Source: Schistosoma mansoni (Eukaryota; Platyhelminthes; Trematoda; Strigeidida; Schistosomatidae). From it: a stretch of DNA of 64,000 bases. The notes beneath the pieces are model-generated. The model was not told the origin of the DNA. It did not search any database and saw nothing but the letters and a program-made list of their open reading frames with translations. Numbering within the stretch: the first letter of the stretch is position 1; every line of letters begins with the position of its first letter. Shown in pieces: positions 1 through 12,580 of this stretch. Position numbers and translations under genes: made by a program. The stretch lies in the NCBI RefSeq assembly GCF_000237925.1, contig NC_031498.1:9574422-9638421 (forward strand), written 5' to 3'.

Positions 1-3000
1 CAATGGAGTGACATGAATTTAAAAATGTTACTGAGGTCGTCCTCGTTCTTCAGGACTTTAATTTTTCGATAGAAGTGTAGAGCCAGGAAGCACTGGACAA
101 CTTTTATCTTACTGTTGTGGTCTAGCTAAGATCAGTTCAAGATTTAAAACTGAAAATTCTATGATCTCCGCAATACATCTCACTAAAAAGTATAAAACTA
201 CGTAATTTGAGGACTTTTATTATGATATTATTTCAATGTATATGTCTAAACAAGGAACAATCATGAAGACCAACCACAAAAATGACTCTTACCAAATAAA
301 AAACAGATGAATGAGGCAAGAAAGTTGGACCAAATGACGAAACATAATAAATTCCATACATTCAAATGCTTACAAAACAACCTGAGAATTTAATCAAAGT
401 AATTATAACCAACCTTAAATGAATTATCAACAGTTGATTTATTGAGCCAAGTAAGCGAAAAGAAAACTTAAAACATTCAGACACCATAAAAAAGTGCTGT
501 ACACTAAAATGTACACTTTTTCAATTTTAAATAAGAAAACTTATGATAAGCTTCTCTAATAAACCTTTGGCTATGATAGGCAAAACAAAAGTCAAGGTTA
601 TTCAAAGCATAATAGTTGGTCTGTTTAGCCAACATATTATGTAAAGTTCATCCATTGTACTGAAATTTCCTGTTACTTAAATGTATTATTAGATTGTTGT
701 CATCACATGATTACAAACATATGCCTTTATGATTGACTATGTAGTTATGAGCTCAATACGGATAACTCAGATCAATAATTCCATCTTTCAAGACTGGATG
801 GGACATTAGGCTATTACTGTAAGTCGAATAAAATAAAAATTAATGCTATATGTTACTCAGTGTTTTTTATCTAATAATGTTATGTTACTACCGAAAATCA
901 AAATGTTATATTGTTCGATAAACTTTAAAAGGATTTATGTTCATATTTTGATCATATAGTACGTAACCCACTGTGTGAGCAATTTAAGTTTACAATAAAA
1001 TATGACTTCATGTTACAGATAAACTATAAGGTATGTCATGGTGATAAGTTTACCGTATATCTGCAACCATAAAACACGATTTTATGATTATCCTGATTGA
1101 TAACTGTATCATCGATGTGTATATATTATGAATACTTGATATTTGAAAATACTAACATAATATGTCACCTTTATAAATATCTTAAAACCAAAGATTTATT
1201 AACTTCATGTTATGTTTCATACATACTACTTACGATTACTTCACAACAAGACGCTATACATGATGTACAACAGCGTGTGACTCCAGTTTTTCCTCAATTC
1301 AGTATCATCTAAGACACAGAGAGTATGGGAAGCGAATAAGCCAAGTTGTATTTAATTCTGTTAAAGCTGCATATTATGGATGAGTGTTTTTGTATTTATA
1401 GTATATCATTGGCCTTGAGATCAACAAGGGAGCTATCGAACTTAAAACGTGATCGCAATCATTTAAGGATAATCAGGGTCAAGAGACATAAAAATGAATG
1501 ACTCAAAACACTGGAACAGGAAATGGAGGGGGGGGGGAAACAAGGTTTTATGTTTATAAGGTATAAAAGTAAGTATGGATAGGGAAAACTGAAATTCTCA
1601 ACACCAATATGCAGATCAATGTGTATTACAAGAGGCGTGGCCTGTAATACATTTATTGATTTAGATTTCTATAATCAACAAAGAGTTCTAGCTTGTTGTT
1701 TTGATTGTAAACAAAATTTTGTTTTGTATTATTGGTTTCAAATGTGTAGTGGAAATCACATGTTTAGTGTCGCTACTTTCTCCAGAAAAACAGCACTAAT
1801 GTTGAAATATAAAATTTTAAATGATTCTATATTATACTCCTACAATTAGTGTAATGTCTCACTGTTAATGGAATTTCATCCTGCTTTCAAATTCACTTTT
1901 ATAAGGAGAGAGTAGAATGGGTAATTTTCCATACACATTCGATAATGGTTATTCATTCATTCATCTTGAGAATGTGAAGATGAATGGAGCCCGATAATAC
2001 TGACCACATATACACTTAAAATAAACAAACTTACCGAGGGCTGTCAGTTATGCACGAACATAAATTCAAGATGACAGGAAAACGAATCAAAACGAAACAT
2101 AACATGAATGATTTCGTAAATGAGCCACATAAAATTTTATAGGATGAAATAAGGAAATCATTGTTAAAAGTATATGGTGTTAGAATATAGAAACGAACAG
2201 AACAACATGAATGAAATTGATTTGAGTAAACATTAAGAATAAAAGAAGGACATCAAAATATGCAAGACATCACTGATCTTGCAAACATGGTAATAAAAGT
2301 TTTACAAATAAGAAGGCAATAGATTAAAGGTTGTATCATCTAAACCTGTTCCTAGTAAGTGATGATCATTATCATTATTCTAAGAAATTAACTGAATTCA
2401 ATAAATAGCTAGTGAAACATAAATTACAGGTTTACTTGAAAATTTAACCCAGTCACTCTTGCGTGGTTATTAAGTATAAATTATGATAGAAAGTAGGTAC
2501 TTCAAATAATATTACTATCACCATTACTACTACTACTAGCAATAATAATAATGATAATAATAGTAATAATAATAATGGTCTGAGCAGAATAATAGAAAAA
2601 TACGCAAACGGTTTAATTTGGTTTCCCCTTGGCATAATAATAAATTTTGATATTGTGTAGTAATTATAATGGTTGTAGAAAAAATCATGATCTCTAGGAG
2701 AACGGTAAAACTTATTTTATCATTCATCACGAATTGTACTAAGATAATTGTTGGTGAATTTTCCCTTATTAAGAAATTACCATGTAATTGTAAAAGAAGA
2801 GCTATAGAGGAACCGTTCCTACATTTGTCAACTTAACCGAAAACTTGAGTATTTCTTCAGTTCACAAGAATTAAAATTAATTTTCTTTAGAGCATAAGAA
2901 TAAAATCGTTTGATCTTTTTTGTATGCAGAGTATTACAAACCATTTAATAGCTACAGCGTTATACACACTTTGAATGAATAGATTTGAAAATTATGAACT

Positions 3001-3040
3001 ACTACGAATAAAATAATTTTCATTAAAATGATGAACCAAT
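1..3040. other. AT-rich intergenic stretch with no gene recognised
   Basis: No reading frame here resembles a protein family, and the frames present are short and AT-driven. The only structure I see is a short poly-G run near 1528-1537 and a trinucleotide tract near 2521-2577. Distal exons or UTRs of a gene beginning outside the window cannot be excluded. Confidence 0.5.
2521..2577. repeat. ACT/AAT trinucleotide microsatellite
   Basis: A tract of ACT units runs into imperfect AAT/GAT units. The leucine-rich and tyrosine-rich short frames across it are artefacts of the repeat. Confidence 0.85.
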
Positions 3041-3044
3041 TTAA

Positions 3045-3195
3045 GTTAGACCACCATTGAAAATCTGAAAGCACTGGACGGCCGTCTCGCCCTAGTATGG
3101 GACTCCTAAGGAGTGCACATCCAGGAAACTGAACGCGAACTCTTGACCTCCAGTCTAAGGGGTGAACGCTTAATATCTAGACTACTGAATTAACT
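3045..3195 (-). mobile_element. tRNA-headed hammerhead SINE, family 3 (degenerate copy)
   Basis: On the minus strand a tRNA-like head (box A-like TCTAGATATTAAGCG, box B-like GAGTTCGCGTTC) is followed by a hammerhead-like module at 3116-3071. Stem I arms GCACTC and CAGTGC still nearly pair. Stem III reads ACGGCCGT and the expected cleavage triplet GTC is present. The core is damaged: CTTAGGA instead of CTGANGA, and GAGA instead of GAAA. It lies head-to-head with a plus-strand relative starting near 3200. Confidence 0.7.
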
Positions 3196-3199
3196 AAAT

Positions 3200-3392
3200 C
3201 GATCAACAACACTAATCGGGTGTTAAGCAGTTACCCATTTAAAACGCTAGAAGATGGTCTCTCAATGCTGTAGATTGACTGAAATCAGACACTAACATCG
3301 TTGGATACCGACTCAGTGGTCTAGAGGTTAAGCGTTCTCTCACCAGACTGGATGTCGTGGGTTCCAGTCCCTCGTGCGGGATAGTGGATGTC
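3200..3392 (+). mobile_element. tRNA-headed SINE, family 3, 5' part (no ribozyme)
   Basis: A leader ending in CAGACACTAACATCGTTGGA is followed by a tRNA-like segment with box A-like TGGTCTAGAGGTTAAGC and box B-like GGGTTCCAGTCCC. The same leader and head occur at 53.5 kb (minus) and partly at 14.26 kb. The copy stops at GGGATAGTGGATG, where the 3' tail of a LINE family A copy begins, so the hammerhead module is missing. Confidence 0.65.
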
Positions 3393-4650
3393 AGTCAGTC
3401 AGCTACAACGCAAGATCAGGCACATATATGCATCAGTCAAAGTTCCCATACCTCATTAGCACAACAACATGAATACCAAATTCATAGAATCAGTTACTTC
3501 AATGGTAATGAAAAAATATATATATATAATACAGGAACAGAGAATTAGTTCATAGAAAGAAAGGTATAAAGTAATTTAAGTCTCATAGTTTAAGGGGAGA
3601 CAAAATGTATATACACCGAAACCATTGTGGTCGATTCTGAGACATGTCATATAGAGTCTCCAACCATTGGTTACGATAGTCACATAGACCCCAAACAAGT
3701 AGTCTGCATCTACCAACATGGCTCAGACTAGAAGTTAGTGACTTCAAGGACTGATGCCACATTTTTGGTTTGGTCGCCCCTAACTTTCTTCCAACTGTCT
3801 TCAACACTAGTCAGCATTGAGCGTCTTAGTAACCGGTGTTCAGGCACGCGTGATACATGGCCCAACCATTTCAGTCGACGAAGATTCATAACGCCATCAA
3901 CAGATTTACCATCATTCCCTAATACCTTGAATCTAAACTCACTATTACTTACCCGGTGATCCCAGCAGATGCTGGAAATATTTCTAAGACATCTGTGATC
4001 AGTTACTAATAACGTACGAGTATCTTCTACCCTTAGTAGCAACGTTTCACATCCGTAAAGTAGAACAGGACGAACTGCCGCACAGTATACTCGTCCCTTA
4101 ATTGATAGACGGATATCTCGTCTTTGCCATAGGTGACGTAAATTGGCAAAAGCCAACACTAACCCATTAGGGCTGACCAGACTTCCAAGGTAAGTGAAGT
4201 TGTCGACGCGTTCGACTACTTTGGCAAGGTGAGATCAAGCGGATGAGCACACTAGGATTGTGTATGCTTGTTTCGGAGACATAACATACATCAATCACTC
4301 GAGATTCTAAGGTCTCAGCCAAGGAGGCAGGCTGGTCGATTTGACAAAGAGTGCGTACATTGAAGGCTCCAATGTGTAGTTTGGAGCGAGGTTTCAATAG
4401 ACTTGTGACAGTGCACTAGAACCGTTGGTCATGGTGGCACTTGAGGAGGAAGTCAAAAGAGGAAGTTTAGAGTTGAAAGTCGATCTAGCAGGAATAATAG
4501 GAATTAAAGAGGAGGATTGATTATACATACAGTGATCTCGAGTTCTGTTAGAGGTATGAGGGCGATTATCACCTCCCGGTTGTCCACACCGTCGAAGGGT
4601 TCTTCTAGAGGTAACTGAAAAAGATATTGGGTTAGAGGTGGCCTTAGTGA
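3391..4650 (-). mobile_element. RTE-like LINE family A, internally deleted copy
   Basis: Reading from right to left the copy contains part of the 5' leader and the start of the endonuclease (KLHIGAFNVRTLCQ near 4390, SETSIHNPSV). It then jumps directly to the end of the reverse transcriptase and the C-terminal region (LAFANLRHLWQRRDIRLSI, VLLYGCETLLLRVEDTR, LRRLKWLGHVSRVPEHRLLR). The central RT fingers/palm are absent, so it cannot be autonomous. The 3' end runs through an A/T-rich UTR to a short GACT-type tandem tail (complement of GTCAGTCAGTCAG) at 3391. Its right end abuts a family B endonuclease fragment of the same orientation, giving a composite. RTE assignment rests on the AP-endonuclease plus RT layout and the short tandem tail. 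Confidence 0.8.
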
Positions 4651-5630
4651 CAATCACGAGTTGGTGGTGATCTGAAGTGATGTCAGCTCCTATCCTGGTT
4701 CTCCCGTCCCCCATTGACCTTCTGAAGTTTTTGGTGATGTAAATATGATCTACCTTGTTCTTCGTGATGTGATCCGGTGAGACTGATTTAGTTTTGTGAA
4801 TTCATTTGTGGGGGAATAAAGTGACACTTATAATCATTTTGTTGAATGCACAGTGAATTTTCAATTCTACCAACACTTTCATCCCCTTCTGCTAGTCCGT
4901 GTCGCCCCATGTTATCTTCATATCCGGTGTTTTCCATTCCAACTTTGTCGCTGAGGTCTCCCATCAGGATGGTGAGATCCTTTATTGAGGAGTTTGCTAT
5001 GATTGATTGCAGCTTCTCATAGAACTGATCTCTTTTGTCGTTGTTGCTATCTATCATTGGTGGGTGCATAACATTGGATAACATTCATCGTGATTCCCTG
5101 TTTGTTTTTTCAGTAGGACGCTTTGATGATCATGGATCAGTGAGATTCTCATCCTATAAGTGAAGTGCTTTTTTGGACAGTATCAGAGCAGTTCTCTGAG
5201 TGTCCAAGGCTTCTGTTCCTCATGAACAGAATACAACAGCATCTCTCTGGAATCTAATCTTTTCTATCCTGCTTTGGTTCAATGTGTTTCACTGATACTG
5301 AACACCTCGACATTGTATCTACTCATTTCCATAGCTATTTAATTGGTCCTCCTGATCTCCCACATTTTCCTGACATGACGTGTACCCATGTTAACTATTA
5401 CTCTGGTTGTTAGGATGTGCATCAGCCTCATGACTTTCGAAGAACCTCAGCTTTCACCATGATGCGACATAATTCTTCCTTCAATTCCGAGGTCAGAATT
5501 CAAGTGACTTAATTTATTCATTCAGGTTAACGTTTCTACGGGATGCAGTTGCTAACCCCATACCCAACCTTCCTCCTGCTTTCGGAATCGGGACTATCAG
5601 TAACCCTAGAATAGCTACGAGCGTGGTTAG
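4650..5630 (-). mobile_element. RTE-like LINE family B, 5' half (endonuclease) fragment
   Basis: On the minus strand from the right this holds the family B leader (ACCCCATACCCAACC on the plus strand near 5560) and a decayed N-terminal endonuclease. A readable segment includes KDLTILMGDLSDKVGMENTG (a relic of the GDLNAKVG motif), then IPPQMN and the endonuclease C-terminal SDHHQLV motif at about 4660. It ends inside the endonuclease, where family A sequence takes over. The RT half is not present to the left, so this is a truncated or interrupted copy. Several frame breaks are evident between 5100 and 5600. Confidence 0.78.
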
Positions 5631-6269
5631 AACAGTTAAACTACACAATAATTGAACTAGTTGTTCACAGTTTTTTGATCCTATGACTACCTCGGCTTAC
5701 TGAAACTAATTATTCAACCTTTGTGTTTTACATGTTTGATTATCATATAATGTAACTATATTTTTTATTTTTATGTGATAAATAACTAGTTGTATTGTTG
5801 TACAGTTTAAATGATTCACTAATATTTATTTTCATTTATGGTATTACGTTGTCATATACATTTAAGCAGAAGTTGAATTTGTGAGATTTACAGTTTTAGT
5901 AGTTGAGATTCATCTGAAGCCGAATCCTTTGATGATGAGATTCTACCACAATTTAAATAGAACTATTCTTCTAGGAAGTTTAGTGAATCTTCTTATTTGA
6001 CGTCCTTTAACAAATTTTTATATTATCGTTTTCCTGCTTTCATCTTGAATTGTCATATTCAACAAAATTTCTAAACGTTCATTTGTCTTTTACTTGTTAT
6101 ACAATACTACCGAGATTCTGATAAATTTTATAAGTGTTATTAATGATGCGAGTTCGAACCTCATACTGCTAAGAAAGCAAAACAGTAGAGTTTTCGACAC
6201 TTGAAGTTCATCAATAGGTCTATTTGACCGCGTCATTTTGTTGGGATGATCCTGAAAATTACTCACAAT

Positions 6270-6640
6270 AGACATGACAAGCTCAGGAAACATTAAGAAG
6301 CATTTTATCCAATCAGCGTTTGATTAGAAGTTTTGCTAGAAATATCGCGAAAATGAAAAGTCACATGTAAATTTCTGATTGGTTGATTACTACACTGCTA
6401 CTATGTTTAGTAGTATTCTAGAATTTTCAGGAAAACCCAAGGATTTCTAAAATACTATAAAAACCCTATATTTTCTGTATATAAATAAACCTTTGGAGTA
6501 AAGTGCTTCTCGCATATTTTGTGCCTTTTCTCTCGTGTTCAAGTCGCTGTGTAGTTCTAGATTGGGGGTTACGAAACTAGCCTAGGATCCGAATATAGCG
6601 TTCAATCAGTAAGATGTATCACATTTAACTTATAACCCTG
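6270..6640 (+). mobile_element. LTR-like promoter repeat (uncertain)
   Basis: The segment carries a TATA-like CTATAAAAACC near 6458, then TATATAAATAAACC about 30 nt further on and a pyrimidine-rich stretch (TTTTCTCTCGTGTTC). This resembles the U3-R-U5 layout of an LTR. A diverged relative with the same order of motifs lies at about 58840-58985. No internal retroelement sequence or clean target duplication was identified, so the family is unassigned. Confidence 0.35.
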
Positions 6641-6829
6641 CATCAATAAGATCCAAAAGAAACTTTAACGAAACTCATTCTTTAGTTAAAATCAAAAATT
6701 CACATGGTTCAGTGTCTATGTGGATGACGTTCATCAGCTTCGTGGATGAACGACATTTAACTAACTGGATTTTGTGCAAAATCCGATTACTGAATGGATA
6801 ATAATTTTAAGTTTATATTATATTACATC

Positions 6830-9400
6830 ATAACTTCTCCTGGAGCTCCTCTGAAGTTACTGCCGGTCTCAAGCCCGGATAAATGAGGAGGGTTGGGGAT
6901 GGGGTTAGCGACCTTATCCTTTAGAAAACTAGCTCGCTAAAAAACGCTAACCAGAAAAAATAATTCAAACCATTTAAACTCTGCCCCGGTAGCTAGAAGG
7001 TCTTCATTTAGAAGAGTTATATAAAAGCCGAGTCCCTTCGGAAGTCACGAGGCGGATGCCCCTTCTGATAACCAGAGCAACTATTAATTGAGGTACATGG
7101 AATGGACTAGGAGAAAGGAACGAAAATGGTGAGAGATTTGCCAACCTATGTGCCTTCAACAAACTGGTCATAGGCGGCACTATATTCCCACATAAAAGCA
7201 TTCACAAAACCATATGGACTTCACCGAATCACACTACACAGAACCAAACCAACCACATCTGAATCAACAAAAAGTTCAGGAGGACGATGGAAGATGTGAG
7301 AAACAGAAGAGGAGGTGATATAGCTTCAGATCATCACTTGCTGGTCGCCAAGATGAAATTAAAACTTAAGAAGCACTGGACACTGGGACGGACAACATCA
7401 CAAAAGTTTTATACGGATTTTCTTCGGGATCCTGACAAACTCAACAAATTCAAGATAGCCCTCAACAACAAGTTCCTGGTCTTTCATGAACTAACCAATG
7501 GAGAGGGAACTATTATGGAGAGCAACTGGAAAGGGATAAAAGAGGCAATCACTTCAACATGTCATGAGGTTCTGGGCCACAAGAAGCACCATCACAAGGA
7601 ATGGATCACTGTTGGTTTCAAGAGAAGGAAACATGAGACAGTTGTATGATAAAACAAAAAAGCTTGCTGGAAATTATCATAAACCAGAACGACCAGTGAG
7701 AAGCAAGGATGGCAAAGTAATCACCAACATTGAAGAACAATGAAGCAGGTGGGTAGAACACTTCAAAGAACTCTTGAATCGACCAGCCCCATTGAACCCA
7801 CCAAACATCGAAGCAGCACCCACGGACCTCCCAATCCATGTTGGCCCACCAACAATTGAAGAGATCCGCATGGCCATCAGACAAATCAAGAGCGGCGAAG
7901 CAGAGGCACCAGACAACATTCCAGCAGAAACACTGAAAGCAGATGTTTCAGTAACTGCAAAGATACTCCGCATTCTCTTCAGAAAGATTTGGGATGAAGG
8001 ACAAGTACCAACAGACTGGAAAGAAGGACACCTCACCAAGATAGATACCAAAGAAAGGAGATCTCATCAAGTGTGAAAACAACAGGGACACCAGTCGTCT
8101 CTTAATACCAGGAAAAGTCTTCAACAGGGTGTTGTTAAACAGAATGAAGGATTCCGTGGACGCCCAACTTCGAGACCCATAGGATGAATTCCATAAGGAT
8201 CGATCGTGTACAGACCAAATCGCAACTCTACGTATCATTGTGGAACAATCAATTGAATGGAATTCATCACTCTACATCAACTTCATTGACTACGAGAAAG
8301 CACTTGATGGCGTGGACAGGGCAACACTATGGAGGCTTCTTCGACACTACGGCGTGCCTGAGAAGATAGTCAATGTCATATGGAATTCCTATGACGGATT
8401 GAACTGCCAAATTGTTCATGGAGGACAACTTACCGAGTCATTCGAGGTAAAGACCAGTGTCAGGCAAAGTTGCTTACTCTCACCCTTTCTCTTTCTCCTG
8501 CTGATCGACTGGATTATGAAGAAGTCAACATCTGGAGGGAAGCACGGGATACATTGGAGAGGCAGGATGCAGCTTGACGATTTAGACTTCGCAGATGATC
8601 TGGCTCTTCTATCTCACACGCAACAACGAATGCAGAAGAAGACGACCAGTGTAGTAGTGACCTCAGCAGCAGTAGGTCTCAATATAAACAAAGGGAAAAG
8701 CAAGACTCTCGGATACAACACAGCATGCACCAATCGAATTGCACTTAACGAAGAAGCTTTGGAGGATGTGAAAACCTTTACATATCTGGGCAGCATCATC
8801 GATGGACACGGTGGATCTGATGCAGATGTAAAGGTGCGGATCGGCAAAGCAAGAGCAGCATATTTACAACTGAAGAACATCTGGAACTCAAAACAACTGT
8901 CTGTCAACCGACACCAAGATCAGAATTTTCAATAAAAATATGAAGACAGTTCTATTGTATGGGTCGGAAACCTGGAGAACAACGAAGGATACCATCCAGA
9001 AGATATAGGTGTTTATCAACAGTTGTCTACGCAAGATACTTCGGATCCGTTGGCTAGACACTATCAGCAACAAGTTACTGTGGGAGAGTACAAACCAGAT
9101 TCCATCCAGTGGTGAAAGAAATCAGGAAGAGGCACTGGAAGTGAATAGGACACACATCGAGGAAATCACCCAACTGTGTCACATGACAAGCCCTCACATG
9201 AAATCCTGAAGATTAAAGGAGTAGAGGAAGACCAAAGAACACATTATGCCGAGAAACGTAAGCGGATATGAGAAGAATGAACAACAACTGGGTAGAACTG
9301 GAAAGGAAGGCCCAAGACTGAGTGGGTTGGAGAATGCTGATCTGCGGCCCATGCTCCATTGGGAGTAACAGGTGTAAGTAAGTAATTAAGTAAGTAATTA
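6830..9400 (+). mobile_element. RTE-like LINE family B, nearly full-span but inactive copy
   Basis: The copy begins with the family leader (GAGGAGGGTTGGGGATGGGG near 6885). It retains an endonuclease end (RTMEDVRNRRGGDIASDHHLLV near 7280-7345), the linker, and RT blocks: MAIRQIKSGEAEAPDNIPAE at 7872, SLYINFIDYEKALDGVDRAT at 8268, LLSPFLFLLLIDWIM at 8475, and LDDLDFADDLALLSHTQQRM with the catalytic FADD box near 8590. The thumb/C-terminal TYLGSIIDGHGGSDADVKVR follows at 8780. The reading frame is broken in several places (near 7650, 7740, 8076-8240 and 8935-9010). The N-terminal endonuclease is largely deleted: the leader jumps to the AFNKLVIGGTIFPH region at 7150. The 3' end is GGAGTAACAGGTG followed by TAAG-type short tandem repeats, as RTE elements typically have. 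Confidence 0.9.
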
Positions 9401-12400
9401 TAACCCCATCTTAGTTGTTCTTTTCAATATTCGAGTAAACGTCAGTTATCAAGTGATGTGTAATATACTCCTAGATTTCTGTCTTTGTATCATCATATAA
9501 ATGATTAAACGTTCAGTTGGGTCTTTATTATTGAAAAGTCTAGTTTATTGTTAATACGTAGAATTATTATTGAAAAAGCTCATATCGCTGGGACATATTC
9601 AAGTGGGATGGCAAACTTTTGAATTTTTATCTATATTCATCATGTCTAGAAGTTATTACAACGTGGAGTAGTGAAGGGTTATTGAATAATTTGTGATCTT
9701 CATTTCCATAATCGATAGTTTATTCATGTCAGTTAACAAGTTATTCATAGCCGTACTATTTTAGCTGAATACTTAGAGTACAATAGCTTAAATTCAGTAA
9801 TGCTTGCTCATATATTTTGTCAGTTATCTAGTGGTTTTATCTTGTAGTCTGTAGGACCTAGACATGGGGGTTGGTCGATTTACCCGTCATAAAAACGGTA
9901 GTTTTCCACTTATAGGAAATTTGTTTTAATCTAAAACGAACTTTATTCTTTGTTATAATCTTTTTATTATTTACAACATGTGATACTGTAAAGCATAAAT
10001 CACAGCTTCATTTAAAAGATGATTCATGGTGGGAAATTGATTTCATTTATGTAAAGTTAGGTTAACATACTACTACCAGCTTTCATCAGTAGTTAAACAC
10101 CTACACTTTAATTTTATCGTCATCACGATATAAAAAGCTGTAATAGACTGATGGTTTCGTCTGGAAACTGCGTACTATGTTAACTTTTGTACAAATTGAT
10201 CATATACGGATAGCAACTTCTCGTTCTTGTCAGAACGTGTTTCTATACTCACTAATGGATCATGTAATGACTACTTTTTACAGAAAGATCAAACATTTCG
10301 GGAAATACTTTATAATATCTTGGAGACATTTTTGATTATCATAAGAATTATTCTAAACTACTTGGAAATGTCTGATAGGCCTGTGATTTCTAGTTTAATT
10401 ATGAAGCGATTTGCATTGCTTAACTTGATGCTTAGGATCATGGTGAAATATATTTAACTACAAAACATTTAGATAAGTGTTGTTCAGGTGGTCACAGGAA
10501 TCTATGAGACCGTCCGTGTTCAGCTATTTTCATCATCAAATAGCTTATAAAATTCTGTAATTATGTCAACTAATATGCCTTTATGAGAAGTGAGAAAATG
10601 CATAGGATACCATCTTATTCAACATAGAATCACATGTATAGATTACATTGGTATAATTCTTGAGTAACTACGAAAAAGTGTGTTGATTGTTATGCAACAT
10701 AAAACATAGGTTGAGATGATATGTCGTTTCTTGGTTTGTCTAGCTGTCCTTGACTAGTGTCTAGAAGTGTTTATCACTTATCAACCCAGAAAGTTCTGAA
10801 ATATCCTTTGTTACGTCCTTGACCTGCCTACCCAACAATATACAGAAGATAACTTGTATCGATCTAGACTAAGACCTTGAACGATAGGTTAGCTGGTTTA
10901 ACCTTGGGGCTAGTATGCGTGAGCTCAAAATGAAACTATCTGCCTCGGATAGGGAGACAAAAATAATCCTATCCCTTGATTAGTTGACAAGTGAGAGAGA
11001 TATAGGAAACAAATCAACTGGAACACTACTCGATTAAATAGATGACCACACTGCACAAGCAACTAGAAAAAGACAGTTATTTCCAGAACTGGACATTAGG
11101 TTAGAAAAATAGAATACTAAAGGTTACATTTAAATTACAGTAGCCTTGGAATAGAAAGTGGTATGACAGTGAATCATACACCAAACGAAAGCTCATGATT
11201 TATAGAACAAATAGAGAAAAAAATGCTAGTGTTTTACAATCTTTGGATTAAGTGAAATAACGTCCCCAACACCAGCTTCTGTTGTTCGTCGTGGTTTCTT
11301 TGTTTCTTTGTTAACGTCATCCTTGGTGGAATTAATCAATCATAACAGTAAAAATACCCATTTACTTTTTTTCAGAAGGGAAATGTAGAGAAGAATACAT
11401 TGGTTACACTTAGCTGGGGTTTTTAGACACTCTTATTCAGTTCGTTGCGAACTGTTATCATTTCGAGTAGTTTGTTTATCATTATCTGTAGGTTAATATA
11501 CTCATTCTTTTCAATTGGAAATAAAATATTGGATTGATGTAATTACAAGGTTAAGAGACTAAGTCATTTCCAAACTATCATACTAGTTTCAGTCATCTTA
11601 GTTCATTGGCAAAAGCCAAACGCGTTTAAAATAACCCAAACTGACTAAGTGACTCATCTGAAGTCACTAGTCTCAAGGTCAACCAGAGAAAATAGCTAGC
11701 CAATAAATGAGTTGCTTTTAATTGATTCGAAAATATATGTACCGGTAAAAGGAGCTGTAACTCAGATGTTTTTTTCGGCGATTATTAAATTTATTGGGTT
11801 GTTCAAAAGTCGTCCTTTGATTTCGAAAGCATCAAAATCTGGAAGGCTAATGGGAACTTAATATTCGTTACGGATGTAGTCAGTTAGAGCCTCCACGTAA
11901 TTTGTTGTCGAAGAGTTAGTCAGCAATAATTCAGTAAAAGTAGAAGTTGTAACATTTGTTTCCATTTTTAATTAAAACTAAGTCATTTATATTATGTTTA
12001 CTTATAGGATTTATTACTTGTAGAAAAATGTACAACAATTCTCCAGATCGAAAATAACACTTGAGTCTATGGTCAAAAAATCCTTTTCTAGTGTATTTCC
12101 CATCCTAGGATGTTTCCACTTAAAGAAAAGTTCAGTATAAACAAGTAGACTCACTAATTGACTCAATATTATTGTATCAAATAACTATTTTACGCTCAGA
12201 TTTTAATTAAGAATATTTTACTTCTTAGGGATTTTAAAAGTAGCTAAGCCATGTCACCAAATAATTTTTCCGTACTGTTGTAATTGTTGTTTAGTCGTGA
12301 CAAGCTAAATGAAATTGACCAAATAAAATATATTCTATTCGTTTTTTGGTATAATAGTCATAACTTAAGGCATATCGCTTGTTATTTAGTCCCTACAGCG

Positions 12401-12580
12401 AATTTTCAGATAAAACTTCCGAATATAAAGTTACGATGTTTGTTTCTAATTTACTGTCAAGCCTTGTCTCTTCCTTCTAAAAAAATGGTTCTGTGATAAT
12501 TTTCAGCTAAATCCATCAAAACCTCTCTACTTGTCCGTAGAATTTAGAAAACGTATAACTCATTTTTCTAAGAATTAGAT
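9401..12580. other. Intergenic stretch, no gene recognised
   Basis: I see no protein-family match, tRNA or clear mobile element. The 76-codon frame at 10227 and the 70-codon frame at 12284 lack recognisable features. A short family A-like fragment (GGCAAAAGCCAA) near 11605 is too small to call. Confidence 0.45.

Noticed and set aside
2453-2730. Leucine/tyrosine-rich short proteins on the minus strand
   Set aside because: Direct translation of the trinucleotide repeat.
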